Positions 53,786-63,799 of a stretch of 64,000 nucleotides of DNA are shown piece after piece. How positions within the stretch are numbered: the first letter of the stretch is position 1; each line of letters starts with the position of its first letter. Location of the stretch: contig NZ_VAWF01000003.1 of the NCBI RefSeq assembly GCF_005869845.1, positions 463,913-527,912 of the forward strand. Direction: 5' to 3'. The notes under the pieces are model-generated. The model was not told the DNA's origin. It worked only from the letters and a program-made list of their open reading frames with translations, and did not search any database. Made by a program: the position numbers and the translations under genes. Origin of the DNA: Fodinibius saliphilus. GTDB taxonomy: Bacteria; Bacteroidota; Rhodothermia; Balneolales; Balneolaceae.

Positions 53786-53992
53786 TTAGCTTTCCCCGTC
53801 TTTCAGGTAATCCTGAGTGATTTTCCGGGTTTGCTCAGCTCCCATATACTTTTCCAGATCATACAGGGTAATCCGCTTTTCACCGTCATGAAAGGAATAT
53901 GTCAAATGACCACTTTCAATTTCACGTTCTACCTCACTGGTCTTCATATCTAACATATCACCAACTTCTTCCAGAGAGAACATCGATCGCAT
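53786..53992 (-). CDS. Small HTH/excisionase-like DNA-binding protein
   Basis: The protein is 68 aa. It begins with an HTH_17/MerR-like motif, MFSLEEVGDMLDMKTSEVER, then the wing EIESGHLTYSFHDGEKRITL and YDLEKYMG, a typical excisionase/DNA-binding arrangement. The Met at residue 4 is an alternative start. No phage genes nearby, so a stand-alone regulator is likely; targets unknown. Confidence 0.8.
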   Translation of the reverse strand: MRSMFSLEEVGDMLDMKTSEVEREIESGHLTYSFHDGEKRITLYDLEKYMGAEQTRKITQDYLKDGES

Positions 53993-54116
53993 AATACTAT
54001 CTATAATTTATTTAGCTTGGTTGATCAATTGGCTCTAAAATAGAAAAAATCAACTTTTTTACTAGTCGAATATAAACTATTAACAAAACAGTAATAAATA
54101 TAAGGGTATAAACGCT

Positions 54117-54692
54117 TTAAGTCAGATTTAAAACTTCTTGATGGCGAAAACAGGAAGTAATATGATCATTAACCATACCTGTAGCTTGCATATGAGCATA
54201 TATTATAGTGCTGCCAATAAATTTAAAGCCTCGTTTCTTCATATCTTTGCTTAATTTGTTCGATGTTGGAGTATTGGCAGGAACCTCCTCTAAAGACTTC
54301 CATTCGTTTTGAATGGGTTCTCCATCAACAAAATCCCATATATAGTTACAGAAGCTTCCGAACGTTTCCTGAATCTCATTAAAACATTGAGCATTATTTA
54401 CAGCTGACCTTATTTTATTTTCATTTCTGATTATTTCAGGATTTTTGAGTAGTTCTTGCACCTTTTTTTCATCAAATCGCGCTACTTTTTGTACATCAAA
54501 ATTGGCAAAGGCGTTTCGGTATCCAGTCCGCTTTTTAAGAATAGTACTCCAGCTTAATCCCGCTTGGGCACTTTCGAGCATGATAAATTCAAATTGGGTG
54601 GTATCATCCCATACAGGTACACCCCATTCTTCATCATGATAAGTAACATATTGTTCAAAAGTACCTTCGCACCAGTCGCATCTAGTAGGCAT
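54117..54692 (-). CDS. tag: DNA-3-methyladenine glycosylase I
   Basis: The protein is 191 aa, the usual length for Tag. The zinc ligands are Cys5 of the opening PTRCDWC block, a His in VTYHDEEWGVPVWDD and, at the C-terminus, VNDHITSCFRHQE (His and Cys). The substrate-pocket helix is FEFIMLESAQAGLSWSTILK with the catalytic Glu, and the HhH-like FKFIGSTIIYAHMQATGMVN follows. It excises 3-methyladenine from alkylated DNA. Lies head-to-head with ppc, about 63 bases apart. Confidence 0.95.
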   Translation of the reverse strand: MPTRCDWCEGTFEQYVTYHDEEWGVPVWDDTTQFEFIMLESAQAGLSWSTILKKRTGYRNAFANFDVQKVARFDEKKVQELLKNPEIIRNENKIRSAVNNAQCFNEIQETFGSFCNYIWDFVDGEPIQNEWKSLEEVPANTPTSNKLSKDMKKRGFKFIGSTIIYAHMQATGMVNDHITSCFRHQEVLNLT

Positions 54693-54755
54693 AATTGGAT
54701 TTTTTAAATTAAAACAGCATAATTGAAATTATTTATAGTCTAAAATATCAAATTG

Positions 54756-57545
54756 ATGCACTGGGAAAAATTAATTGAAACGTTTGGAGAGAAAACTGGA
54801 ATTAGTAAACAGTTAGCCGGACAGGTTGAACTGTTGACTCATTTCCTGGAAGAGATTGTGGGTGACAAAGAGGAGGATGAGTTCTTAGAGATGTTAACGA
54901 CCTTTCCAGAGTTAGCTGCACAGGCTTTTGATGAGGGAAACACAGAAGTATTAAGTAAACTGCAAAAGGAAATTGAAGCGCTATCTATAGACCAGATTGC
55001 TAAATTCTTACGGTACTATACCATCTTCTTTCACCTGATGAATTCGCAGGAACAGCGGGAGATTACACGTATTAATCGGGAACGTGCCATCCATAATGAC
55101 CCTGAGTCGCCGCGCAACGAAAGTATTACAGAAGCTATTTATTATCTCAAGGAACAGGGATATAGTGCTGATGAAGCGGCTGGTGTTGTTGCTAAGCTCG
55201 ATATTCAGCCAACAATAACGGCACATCCTACTGAAGCTCGCAGGCATAGTGTGCTTATAAAGCAGCAACGTATTACAGAAATGATTGAGCAGCTGCGTCA
55301 AGAGGATTTGACCCCTCATGAACGTAAAGAGATGGAAATGGATATTTTTAATGAAATCCATTTGTTAATGGCAACTGATGAAGTGCGAACTGGGAAGGTT
55401 ACGGTTGAGGATGAGGTTGAAAATGGGATGTTTTATTTCCGTAATGCAATATGGGAGACCATTCCTGTACTTTATGAAGACCTTCGTCATGCCTTTGAGA
55501 TGTATTATGAAAAAGTGCCAGACTTTGATACCATCCTGCGTTATCGATCTTGGATTGGCAGCGACCGTGATGGTAATCCAAATGTTACACCGGATGTTAC
55601 CTGGCAGACCATTTTGGAACAGCGCCAAAATGTGTTGGATCTTTATCTTAATGAACTGAATGAATTACGTCGCTATTTAAGCATTTCACAGAATAAGTAT
55701 ACCATTACTAATGAATTGAAGGATTCGCTGGAGAAGGAACAGCAGCAATATCCCTTATCTGAACGCTATCAGCGACTGTACGATAAGGAGCCGTATCGCC
55801 GTAAGGTTACTCATATGATGCATAAACTGGAGCATCAAATACAAGCAGCTGATTCCGAAAATGCTGCAGGTATTCTAAAGGAGGGGCAAAAATATAGGGC
55901 AGAAGACTTTATTACTGATTTAGAAATGATTCGCCAAAGCCTGACGAACTCCGGATTAGAAAGTGTGGCAAAACAGGGAAAGCTCAATCACTTGTTACTG
56001 CGGGCTAAAACGTTCGGCTTTCATATGGCGGCCTTGGATATTCGTCAACACAGTGCCAAACATGAGAATGCCGTAGCAGAGTTACTTAATGTTGGGAAGG
56101 TTACCGAGCATTACAAACAACTTTCTGAAGATAGAAAGGTAACTTTGCTTACTGAAGAGTTGAAAAACCCGCGTCCTCTTTCACCTGTGCATGCGCAGCT
56201 TACGGATGATACTGCCAAAATGCTGGAGGTATTTGAGATTATAGGAAGAATGCTACAGTTAGATAGTCAATGCATTGGTAATTATATCATCAGCATGACG
56301 CACGGGGTAAGTGATATGCTGGAGGTCTTTATATTGGCTAAAGAGGTAGGGCTTTGGAGCTATAATGCTGCTTCTGTCGAAAGCAAAATTGATGTAGTAC
56401 CTCTTTTTGAGACAATAGAAGATCTGGAAGAGTGTGGCAGGTTAATGACCGAAATATTTGAAAGTCCACTTTATCAACAACAGCTTGCAGCACGTAATAA
56501 CCTCCAAGAAATTATGCTTGGATATTCCGACAGTAATAAAGATGGAGGGTATTGGATGGCAAATTGGGCCCTTGAAAAAGCACAACGAAGCTTAGGTAAA
56601 GTGTGCAGAGAATATGAGGTTGATTTTCGATTATTCCATGGACGAGGGGGAACCGTAGGACGTGGCGGAGGCCGGTCTAATCAGGCGATACTTGCATTAC
56701 CGCCAATCAGTAATAATGGACGTATTCGTTTTACCGAACAGGGAGAGGTGATCTCATTCCGATATTCACTGGCTCCCATCACACGACGGCATCTTGAACA
56801 GATTGTCAATGCCATGATTAGGGTTACTGTTTCAGAGCAGGATTCATATCTGGATCAGGATCAATTTAATGAGACTATGGAGCAGTTAGCAACGAGATCT
56901 ATGCTACGGTATCGTAATCTCATTGATGACAAGGATTTTTGGGATTGGTATACTGCCAAAACGCCTATTGAACACATAAGTAGATTGCCTATTGCCTCTC
57001 GCCCGGTATCTCGGGGCAGTGCCAAGGCCGCTGACTTTGAAAACCTTCGTGCCATTCCCTGGGTGTTTGCATGGACGCAGGTGCGTTATAATGTGCCCGG
57101 TTGGTTTGGGATCGGCAAAGTGCTGCACACCTTGATTGGACAAGTAGATAAGTTGGAGAAGCTACAAAGATGGTATAAGGAGGAGATCTTTTTTAAAACC
57201 GTGCTCGACAATGCCCAGCGAGAAATGGCCCGTACGCATATTCCCACAGCTAATATTTATGAGGACATCGATGATGGTAGTTTCCATCGTCGTATTACCG
57301 AAGATTTTGAAAAGGCTGCAACGGCTATTACCCAAATAACAGGGCAAACCCGTATTTTGGATAATAGTCCGGTAATTAAGAAATCGATTCGTTTCCGAAA
57401 TCCGTTTACATATCCTCTGAATATGATGCAAACTGAGCTGCTGCAACGATGGAAAACAAAGCAGGTAGAGAAAGAGGATGACCTGCGCAATGCACTATTC
57501 TTAAGTATTAACGGTGTAGCTGCTGCCATGCAAAGCACAGGGTAG
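54756..57545 (+). CDS. ppc: Phosphoenolpyruvate carboxylase
   Basis: The protein is 929 aa from ATG 54756 (MHWEKLIETFG); a TTG one codon upstream is unlikely. Catalytic motifs: TAHPTEARRHSVL (active-site His), the RSWIGSDRDGNPNVTP block, GYSDSNKDGGYWMA, and the glycine-rich loop FHGRGGTVGRGGGRSNQAIL. The C-terminus ends with the usual LSINGVAAAMQSTG. It replenishes oxaloacetate by carboxylating PEP. The N-terminus resembles the archaeal/Bacteroidota-type long form without plant-type phosphorylation site. Standalone transcription unit. Confidence 0.97.
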   Translation: MHWEKLIETFGEKTGISKQLAGQVELLTHFLEEIVGDKEEDEFLEMLTTFPELAAQAFDEGNTEVLSKLQKEIEALSIDQIAKFLRYYTIFFHLMNSQEQREITRINRERAIHNDPESPRNESITEAIYYLKEQGYSADEAAGVVAKLDIQPTITAHPTEARRHSVLIKQQRITEMIEQLRQEDLTPHERKEMEMDIFNEIHLLMATDEVRTGKVTVEDEVENGMFYFRNAIWETIPVLYEDLRHAFEMYYEKVPDFDTILRYRSWIGSDRDGNPNVTPDVTWQTILEQRQNVLDLYLNELNELRRYLSISQNKYTITNELKDSLEKEQQQYPLSERYQRLYDKEPYRRKVTHMMHKLEHQIQAADSENAAGILKEGQKYRAEDFITDLEMIRQSLTNSGLESVAKQGKLNHLLLRAKTFGFHMAALDIRQHSAKHENAVAELLNVGKVTEHYKQLSEDRKVTLLTEELKNPRPLSPVHAQLTDDTAKMLEVFEIIGRMLQLDSQCIGNYIISMTHGVSDMLEVFILAKEVGLWSYNAASVESKIDVVPLFETIEDLEECGRLMTEIFESPLYQQQLAARNNLQEIMLGYSDSNKDGGYWMANWALEKAQRSLGKVCREYEVDFRLFHGRGGTVGRGGGRSNQAILALPPISNNGRIRFTEQGEVISFRYSLAPITRRHLEQIVNAMIRVTVSEQDSYLDQDQFNETMEQLATRSMLRYRNLIDDKDFWDWYTAKTPIEHISRLPIASRPVSRGSAKAADFENLRAIPWVFAWTQVRYNVPGWFGIGKVLHTLIGQVDKLEKLQRWYKEEIFFKTVLDNAQREMARTHIPTANIYEDIDDGSFHRRITEDFEKAATAITQITGQTRILDNSPVIKKSIRFRNPFTYPLNMMQTELLQRWKTKQVEKEDDLRNALFLSINGVAAAMQSTG

Positions 57546-57598
57546 CAAAAGGGAGTTTAGAATGGAGGATTATGAATGAAGTTTGGTACGTTTAATTC

Positions 57599-58285
57599 CT
57601 AATTTTTAATTAACTCTTTCATTTGGCGGCGAAATTTAGGAGCTCCACCGTTGGCAGGGTGTCGTACCGGTGTATAAGAATCAATGCCAAAAGCGTCGAG
57701 ACTTTGCTCACACTTTCTGCCGACTGCAATAAGTTGTCCATCGGGAAAAATATCCAGAAAAGCTCGTAGCGATGGGTATCCTTTCTCAAGTTCATTGTCG
57801 GTAGGAGTGCGGTTGCTAAGTAGACCATCATCTTCATCATACGGATGCCACGGCAGGGCGTTCCAAAGCACTGTTTCATAGGGATCAATACCAAGCTGGT
57901 AGATCGCTTTCCACATGATAGTAGCAGTAGGCTCCGACATCCCTTTTTCCTTGATTTCTGGCTTGCTGGTACGTTGTGGGGTAATGGCGGTAAAGGCCCC
58001 ATCTGCCGGAATACCGTGCACAGGTTTATGATGTCCCAAGAGAATACGTTCAGAAGTCATTGCTATGCCCGTAAAATGACCTCCTTGATACCCCAGTGCT
58101 TCAGCAATGAAAAGATACTTTGCGGTATCAATTCGTTCTTTGAGATAGGTCTGAAGTTGTTTTCGGCGAATCTCAGGCCCCTGTTCATTGAGGTCATGCT
58201 GTGGATCTTTTTGGTACCAGGGATTAAAAAAAGCACCGTTCGGTGTATCGGAAAGGAGGTCAAAGAGGGTATCAATACTGTTCAT
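57599..58285 (-). CDS. Uracil-DNA-glycosylase-superfamily protein
   Basis: The protein is 228 aa. The superfamily's first active-site loop appears as LFIAEALGYQGGHFTGIAMT, and its second as VRHPANGGAPKFRRQM (HPA... near the end). A strand/loop NALPWHPYDEDDG and the Tyr/Asn-bearing PWHP sit where the other pocket residues lie. The catalytic Asp of family 1 is not evident, so its activity (uracil or another lesion) is uncertain. Monocistronic, convergent with ppc. Confidence 0.82.
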   Translation of the reverse strand: MNSIDTLFDLLSDTPNGAFFNPWYQKDPQHDLNEQGPEIRRKQLQTYLKERIDTAKYLFIAEALGYQGGHFTGIAMTSERILLGHHKPVHGIPADGAFTAITPQRTSKPEIKEKGMSEPTATIMWKAIYQLGIDPYETVLWNALPWHPYDEDDGLLSNRTPTDNELEKGYPSLRAFLDIFPDGQLIAVGRKCEQSLDAFGIDSYTPVRHPANGGAPKFRRQMKELIKN

Positions 58286-58378
58286 AAATAGTGTGCAAGT
58301 TACAAACTGTTATATATAGTGAAGTTCCTAAAATTGGTTATGCTGAAGTTTATTTCAGCATTTTATACAAAGCAAATG

Positions 58379-59740
58379 TTACTGTTGTCTTGGGATTAAC
58401 ATCAGCTCAGTTTGTCGCCCGTCAATATACCGTACAGAACTCCCATTATAAAAGGCATCTTCTTCCAGCATTATCCGAATGCTTTTGTCCCATTCCGGGA
58501 TATCCACGGTAGCATTAAGTTCAATAGAATACGCAGTATTTGGGTAGAGTGGATAGTCTCCTTTTCCTGCTACGCCCTCCTGTTGATCCCAAAGACCGAT
58601 GGTAGGTCCGGCCCCGTGGCCATGATATCCTATAGGGTGTGTATAGATACTGGGTGTGATTCCTTGTTCCTTAGCTTGTTTTCTGGATATGGCTAATATT
58701 TCATTTCCAGTTCTTCCGCTTTTGAAGTTGCCGGTAAGAATGTTCTGCAGCTTGTTCCCTTCAGCTAAGGCCTCTTTTAATCCTTGCGGAGCTTCTGTTT
58801 CACCTGCTTTAAGTACGTAAGCATGTTGTTGGGTATCGGTATTAAGCCCTAGATAGGTGATTCCAAAATCAACATGCAGCAGATCGCCTTGACGAATGAT
58901 ATTTGCATCAGGACGTTTAGAAAAATTAGCTAAAAAACTGTTATCCGGATCTGCTGCTCGTTGAACCGACACACTTGGGTGGAACCATGCAGTTAAGTTA
59001 AGATCTCTGATACGTTCCCGGTACCACCACTCTAAATCTTTGGTTGTTGTAATGCCCGGTTGTATTGCTTTCTCTGAAAATCCCTCTTTTATAATGTCGT
59101 GAGCAATATGACAAATCATAGGGTACACCTGCATTTCGGCTTTGGTACGAGTTTCAAGCCAGCCAATAGCGAGATTTTCACCGGAGACAATGCGGTTTTG
59201 GTACTTCTCAGGTAAGGAATTTGTTAAGGCCTCGTACTCTGAATGACTTATACCATCAGCCAAAGCAAAGGTCGAGGAATAGTTAAGGGCAATCTTTTGG
59301 GGATCACGTTCTTTTATAATATCAGCCAGTCGTTGCCACTGGTTCGGCTGCTTGGACTTATCCCAGGCGGTTTTAAAAAACTCACCGATATCATAGCGAG
59401 CGACTGCTAAACGTTTAACTGTTTCCCCATTATCCCAGAAAATCAGGATAGTACGTCGCCGTGCCGATTGCCAAGTCGCCGGTAACATGGTTTTTACAAC
59501 TGGATCTTCATTATACTCACGGGCATCAATGATCCACATATCAATATTTTCGCGATGCATCAGCTTCGGAACCACATTATTAAGGCGGTATTCAAGCCAG
59601 TTATTTTGAACTTCGGCTCGCTCTTGCATAGATAATATACCCGGCGGGCTTGATTGTTGAGCCAAAGAGGTATTCAAAAAAAAGAAGATGGCAATAATTC
59701 CTAGCAGGCTGCACCAGCGCGAAGAGGCATTCATAGACAT
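58379..59740 (-). CDS. Exported M24-family metallopeptidase
   Basis: The protein is 453 aa with a signal peptide (LGIIAIFFFLNTSLAQQ). The N-terminal creatinase-like domain contains WIIDAREYNEDPVVKTMLPA. The C-terminal pita-bread fold has all five metal ligands: Asp pair in LLHVDFGITYLGLNTDTQQ, His in HPIGYHGHGAGPT, and Glu in AYSIELNATV and RIMLEEDAF. This is the Xaa-Pro aminopeptidase/prolidase-like group, here exported to the envelope. Lies just upstream of ilvE on the opposite strand. Confidence 0.92.
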   Translation of the reverse strand: MSMNASSRWCSLLGIIAIFFFLNTSLAQQSSPPGILSMQERAEVQNNWLEYRLNNVVPKLMHRENIDMWIIDAREYNEDPVVKTMLPATWQSARRRTILIFWDNGETVKRLAVARYDIGEFFKTAWDKSKQPNQWQRLADIIKERDPQKIALNYSSTFALADGISHSEYEALTNSLPEKYQNRIVSGENLAIGWLETRTKAEMQVYPMICHIAHDIIKEGFSEKAIQPGITTTKDLEWWYRERIRDLNLTAWFHPSVSVQRAADPDNSFLANFSKRPDANIIRQGDLLHVDFGITYLGLNTDTQQHAYVLKAGETEAPQGLKEALAEGNKLQNILTGNFKSGRTGNEILAISRKQAKEQGITPSIYTHPIGYHGHGAGPTIGLWDQQEGVAGKGDYPLYPNTAYSIELNATVDIPEWDKSIRIMLEEDAFYNGSSVRYIDGRQTELMLIPRQQ

Positions 59741-59905
59741 TATATTTTAATGAGATGTTAATAAAGAATATTTAAGAAGCAGAAAGCGTAGCAGTTTTTC
59801 AACTTACTCCTGTTTAAGCATTTAGGTATTCCATATATTATTTTTAATGAGGTTTTCTATCAAAAACCCCGTATTTTATATGGTCGTTTTAATAAATGAA
59901 TAGAT

Positions 59906-60976
59906 ATGACAACCAAGACTGCATTGAATATTACAAAAACATCAAACAGCCGTTTAACTGAGGTTAATCTGGATGATCCCGGCTTTGGCCGCGTTTTTTC
60001 TGATCATATGCTTGAGGTTGAATATTCCGACGGTTATTGGAAAGAGGCAGAAATAAAGCCTTTCGGCAATATTGAAGTAACTCCGGCACTTAATACTTTG
60101 CATTATGCACAGTCGGTGTTTGAAGGAATGAAAGCTTACTATATTGATCAAGAGACTATAAACCTTTTTCGTCCGGAACAAAACTATGAGCGAATGGTTC
60201 GTTCTTGTGAGCGGATGTGCATTCCGGTTCTTGATAGAGAGACCTTCATGGAAGGTCTTACAGAGCTTATTAAGCTTGATCACAAATGGGTTCCGAAGAA
60301 AGATGGTAATACCCTGTATATTCGTCCCTTGGCATGTGCCTTTGATCCGGTAATTTCAGCAAGTATTGCAGAAAGTTATCGATTTTTTATTATGACTTCT
60401 CCCGTTGGGGCTTATTATAATAAAGCTGTTCGCTTGACCTCTTCCCAAAATTTTGTACGTGCTGCCAAAGGGGGCGTTGGTTTTGCCAAAGCATCAGGTA
60501 ATTATGCCGCTAGTTTCTATCCAGCTAAAAAAGCACAGGAAAATGGTTTTGATCAGGTGCTGTGGCTCGATGCTAAAGAGCATAAGTATGTCGAAGAAGT
60601 AGGTACCATGAATATCTTTTTCGTTATTGATGGGGTGTTAGTAACACCAGAATTAAATGGTACTATTTTACCGGGTATTACCCGGGACTCCATTTTACAA
60701 CTTGCCGACTATTGGGATATGCCGTTTGAGGAACGTCGTATAACTATAGATGAAGTTATGGAAGCAGGTAGAGACGGAGTGTTAGATGAGGTTTTTGGTG
60801 CAGGTACTGCGGCAGTGATCTCTCCGGTCAAGGAAGTGCACCACGATGGAGAATCAGTGACTTTTGATACCGAGGAACGCGGAGCTGTAGGAAAAAAACT
60901 GTATGATACCCTTACGGGAATCCAACAAGGTAAGATAGATGATCCCTTTGATTGGGCTCAACCGATAAAGGTTTGA
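59906..60976 (+). CDS. ilvE: Branched-chain amino acid aminotransferase
   Basis: The protein is 356 aa, class IV fold, longer (eukaryote/Bacteroidota-type) form. Key features: LHYAQSVFEGMKAYY, the substrate/PLP block GVGFAKASGNYAASFYPAKK with the PLP lysine, QVLWLDAKEHKYVEEVGTMN, and LPGITRDSILQLADYW. It interconverts Leu, Ile and Val with their 2-oxo acids. No ilv genes adjacent. A hairpin at 61006-61030 ends the transcript. Confidence 0.95.
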   Translation: MTTKTALNITKTSNSRLTEVNLDDPGFGRVFSDHMLEVEYSDGYWKEAEIKPFGNIEVTPALNTLHYAQSVFEGMKAYYIDQETINLFRPEQNYERMVRSCERMCIPVLDRETFMEGLTELIKLDHKWVPKKDGNTLYIRPLACAFDPVISASIAESYRFFIMTSPVGAYYNKAVRLTSSQNFVRAAKGGVGFAKASGNYAASFYPAKKAQENGFDQVLWLDAKEHKYVEEVGTMNIFFVIDGVLVTPELNGTILPGITRDSILQLADYWDMPFEERRITIDEVMEAGRDGVLDEVFGAGTAAVISPVKEVHHDGESVTFDTEERGAVGKKLYDTLTGIQQGKIDDPFDWAQPIKV

Positions 60977-61005
60977 TATCTATGTGACAGAAGAATACTG
61001 AGTAT

Positions 61006-61032
61006 GTAGAAGTACTTAGTGCTCTTCTACTT
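61006..61032. terminator. Convergent terminator between ilvE and the dehydrogenase
   Basis: Stem GTAGAAG / CTTCTAC with an 11-base loop followed by TTTTAA. It sits in the gap between the two convergent stops; modest strength. Confidence 0.6.
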
Positions 61033-61962
61033 TTAATATCCTTTCTGGCGATCTACTTCATAGTTAAGCTCCATTCCGGAGAGTGCTCTTTTATAATTCT
61101 CCACGATTTGGTCTGCTACTTCTGATGGTTGGGTGATACTTGCAATATGGGGGGTGATCATGATATTTGAGCGATTCCAGAAAGCATGTCTATCAGGTAG
61201 GGGTTCTTCAGAGAATACATCCAGCCACGCTCCTTTTATTATATCTGTATCCAAGGCATAAATGAGATCTTCGTCCACAAGGTGTTCACCCCGGGCCACA
61301 TTTATAATCCAGGAAGGAGATTGTAACTGCTTTAAAGTTTCCAGGTCCAGTATTCCATTTGTTTCATCTGTTAATGGCAGAAGGCAAACCAGTATTTGTG
61401 TTTTCTGAAGGAAGGCCGAGAATTCATCTCGGCCGGCAAAGGTGGAAATGTTTTCAATAGTTTTTGGAGATCGGGACCAGCCGTTAACTTGGTATCCCAG
61501 CTCTGAAAGTTGTTGGGCCACCGGTTTCCCTAATTTGCCTAAGCCCATAATACCGATGGCTAAGTCTGATGCTAAGGGATGGGTATGTGCTTGCCATTGC
61601 TGCTGGTCTTTTTGCCGGATGTAGTGGACGAAGTTACGTTGAATACTAATAACAGTACCCAAGACATACTCTTTCATCTGTTGTATAAGAGATGAAGATA
61701 CTACCCGGCAAATGTTAACATCTGCCGGTAAAAAATCATCTTCCAGCAAATGATCGACGCCAGCTCCAAGAGAGGAAACGGCTTTCAAGTTAGGGTAATT
61801 GTCTAATACATGTTTGGGCTGATTCCAGCAGACTGCAAACTGTACTCGTTTAGGGTTATCTATTTGAGGCCATATTTCAACGTCCAGGTTTGGGTCTACC
61901 TTATGAATAGCATCTTTCCAGGCAGAGAGACTTCTATCAGGAGCAACGAATATAAGTGACAT
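61033..61962 (-). CDS. D-2-hydroxyacid dehydrogenase (glyoxylate/hydroxypyruvate reductase-like)
   Basis: The protein is 309 aa. NAD-binding motif GIMGLGKLGKPVAQQLSELG; the catalytic Arg lies in INVARGEHLVDEDLIYALD, Glu in AWLDVFSEEPLP and His in NIMITPHIASITQ. The short N-terminal catalytic half (WPQIDNPKRVQFAVCWNQP) and overall length match GhrA-type reductases rather than PGDH. It likely reduces glyoxylate or hydroxypyruvate; the exact substrate is not decided by sequence. Confidence 0.88.
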   Translation of the reverse strand: MSLIFVAPDRSLSAWKDAIHKVDPNLDVEIWPQIDNPKRVQFAVCWNQPKHVLDNYPNLKAVSSLGAGVDHLLEDDFLPADVNICRVVSSSLIQQMKEYVLGTVISIQRNFVHYIRQKDQQQWQAHTHPLASDLAIGIMGLGKLGKPVAQQLSELGYQVNGWSRSPKTIENISTFAGRDEFSAFLQKTQILVCLLPLTDETNGILDLETLKQLQSPSWIINVARGEHLVDEDLIYALDTDIIKGAWLDVFSEEPLPDRHAFWNRSNIMITPHIASITQPSEVADQIVENYKRALSGMELNYEVDRQKGY

Positions 61963-62110
61963 TTAAATGATATTAGTTGAATTTTATTTGGATGATAAGT
62001 TATAAAAAATAGTATTTGTTTTTAGAGCATATTTGGAATGAAAAGGAAAGTATCTGTTTTATATAATGCAGAGAATAGTAATCCTCATTTAATTAGTAGT
62101 TTTATTTCTG

Positions 62111-62824
62111 ATGGGATCACAAATGATCATCTCTTGTGAACATGCCGGTAATGAAGTGCCTGGGGAATATGGCCATCTTTTTGAACATGACACAGAACCG
62201 TTACATACACACCGCGGTATCGATATCGGTGCATTGAAACTTACCAATACCATCGCGGAAGAGATGGAGCAAGAACCATTTTTGCATACCGTAACACGAT
62301 TATTAGTCGATTTAAACCGATCAGTACAGAGCCCCACTTTGTTTTCGGAGTTTACGAAGGAGCAGCCGTTAAGTGTTAAAGAAGATATCTTTGAGAAGTA
62401 CTATCGGCCTCATCGTCAAAAGGTGAAGAAGAGAGTTCAGCAAGTTATTGATGAGGGAAAACGAGCTATCCATGTTGGGGTTCATACTTTCACCCCGGTC
62501 TGGGAAGGAGAGGAGCGCGATGTAGATGTCGGCTTTCTATTTGATCCGGTACGAAAAAATGGAAAACAGTTTTGTGAAATATGGCGAAAGGAATTAGACC
62601 AGCGCCATGAAGGGCTCCGGCTTCGAATGAACCAGCCATATAAAGGAACGATGGATGGTTTTATTACTAAATTACGAAGAAATTATCCTGAAGAGGAATA
62701 TATTGGTGTTGAAGTTGAGGTAAATCAACGGTTTGCTCATTCTACTGGGAGTGACGTTTGGAGCAGAATTCGAGAGCAGATAGCCATATCATTAAAATCT
62801 GCTTTTAAAAATTTTGAGAAGTAA
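62111..62824 (+). CDS. N-formylglutamate amidohydrolase
   Basis: The protein is 237 aa from ATG 62111 (ATG 62123 is possible). Family motifs: the metal/substrate loop IISCEHAGNEVPGEYGHLF, THRGIDIGALKLT and VTRLLVDLNRSVQSPTLFSE, and a conserved HVGVHTFTP with its His. It hydrolyses N-formyl-glutamate or related N-acyl amino acids. Shared with histidine degradation in some bacteria, but no hut genes are nearby, so the pathway remains open. Confidence 0.9.
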   Translation: MGSQMIISCEHAGNEVPGEYGHLFEHDTEPLHTHRGIDIGALKLTNTIAEEMEQEPFLHTVTRLLVDLNRSVQSPTLFSEFTKEQPLSVKEDIFEKYYRPHRQKVKKRVQQVIDEGKRAIHVGVHTFTPVWEGEERDVDVGFLFDPVRKNGKQFCEIWRKELDQRHEGLRLRMNQPYKGTMDGFITKLRRNYPEEEYIGVEVEVNQRFAHSTGSDVWSRIREQIAISLKSAFKNFEK

Positions 62825-62915
62825 AAAAATGATTGTTCATTAGACTTTCTGAGTGCATGACCTTTTACTCAAATTGCTTTGGCTAAAAAGATTCAACTAT
62901 ACATTATAAACGTAA

Positions 62916-63692
62916 ATGAACGGCAGTAATAATCAAACTGGGATCAGTTATAAAAGGGATGCTCTTTTTTTATCACTCGCAGGAATATTCCTTACTTCAT
63001 TGGTACTGGGAAATGTAATAGGGACCACAAAGTTTGTAACTATTTTTTCAGTGGCACTTCCTGCGTGGTTGTTAGATATTGTACCACCCCTTATAAGGGA
63101 TAATGATATTTATACAATGAGTGTGCCTGTGGGCGTAATCGCGTATCCCTTTACTTTTTTGGCAACGGATCTCATTTCTGAATTATATGGAAGAAAAAAA
63201 GCCCAGCTGGTTGTATGGGTTGGCTTCTGGATGAATGTATTAATGCTCTTTTTGATGTCAGTTAATCACTGGTTGCCAAATACAGGAGGAGTGAGCGGAG
63301 GTCTTCAGCTTTTTGAAGGGGTCTACGAATTTATGATAGGAAACACTATAGCCAGTATGATTGCTTATTTGGTTGCGCAAACTGTTGATGTTAGACTATT
63401 TCACTTTTGGAAAGATTTTACCAACGGTAAACATTTGTGGCTTCGGAATAATGCTTCAACTACAATTAGTCAATTAGTTGATTCTACTGCAATTTTAACC
63501 ATTTTATTTTTAGCCGGAAATTTGGGTAGAGAAGTAGACACTATAGGGAAATTAGTGATCTTAATTTTTAATTCATATGTCTTCAAATTTCTTTTCGCAC
63601 TGATCGATACGCCACTTTGTTATTTGGGGGTCAAACTCTTCCGGGATTTTGAAGAAGACCCCAGTGATTACAGCTTATATGAGGGGGGCTAA
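62916..63692 (+). CDS. Queuosine-precursor transporter (YhhQ/VUT family)
   Basis: The protein is 258 aa with about six membrane segments (FLSLAGIFLTSLVLGNVIGT, VGVIAYPFTFLATDLISELY, VGFWMNVLMLFLMSV, ...). The ATDLISELYGRKKAQLVVW block is the signature of the VUT/YhhQ family, which imports preQ0/preQ1 or queuine. Charged residues near the end (DFEEDPSDYSLY) are cytoplasmic. No other queuosine genes are present here. Confidence 0.9.
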   Translation: MNGSNNQTGISYKRDALFLSLAGIFLTSLVLGNVIGTTKFVTIFSVALPAWLLDIVPPLIRDNDIYTMSVPVGVIAYPFTFLATDLISELYGRKKAQLVVWVGFWMNVLMLFLMSVNHWLPNTGGVSGGLQLFEGVYEFMIGNTIASMIAYLVAQTVDVRLFHFWKDFTNGKHLWLRNNASTTISQLVDSTAILTILFLAGNLGREVDTIGKLVILIFNSYVFKFLFALIDTPLCYLGVKLFRDFEEDPSDYSLYEGG

Positions 63693-63763
63693 TTCCATAA
63701 TATGCCCTTTATATAATGGCAGTAGGGATTACCTATTTTTCCTAAAAAAAACTTAAATATTTA

Positions 63764-63793
63764 TTGACACGAACCCCCTAATTGTCGTACCTT
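63764..63793 (+). promoter_or_regulatory. Promoter of candidate small RNA
   Basis: TTGACA (63764-63769), 18-base gap, TACCTT (63788-63793), with an AT-rich upstream tract. Compatible with a sigma-70-like promoter; directly followed by a short transcript and terminator with no coding frame. Confidence 0.45.
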
Positions 63794-63799
63794 AAGATT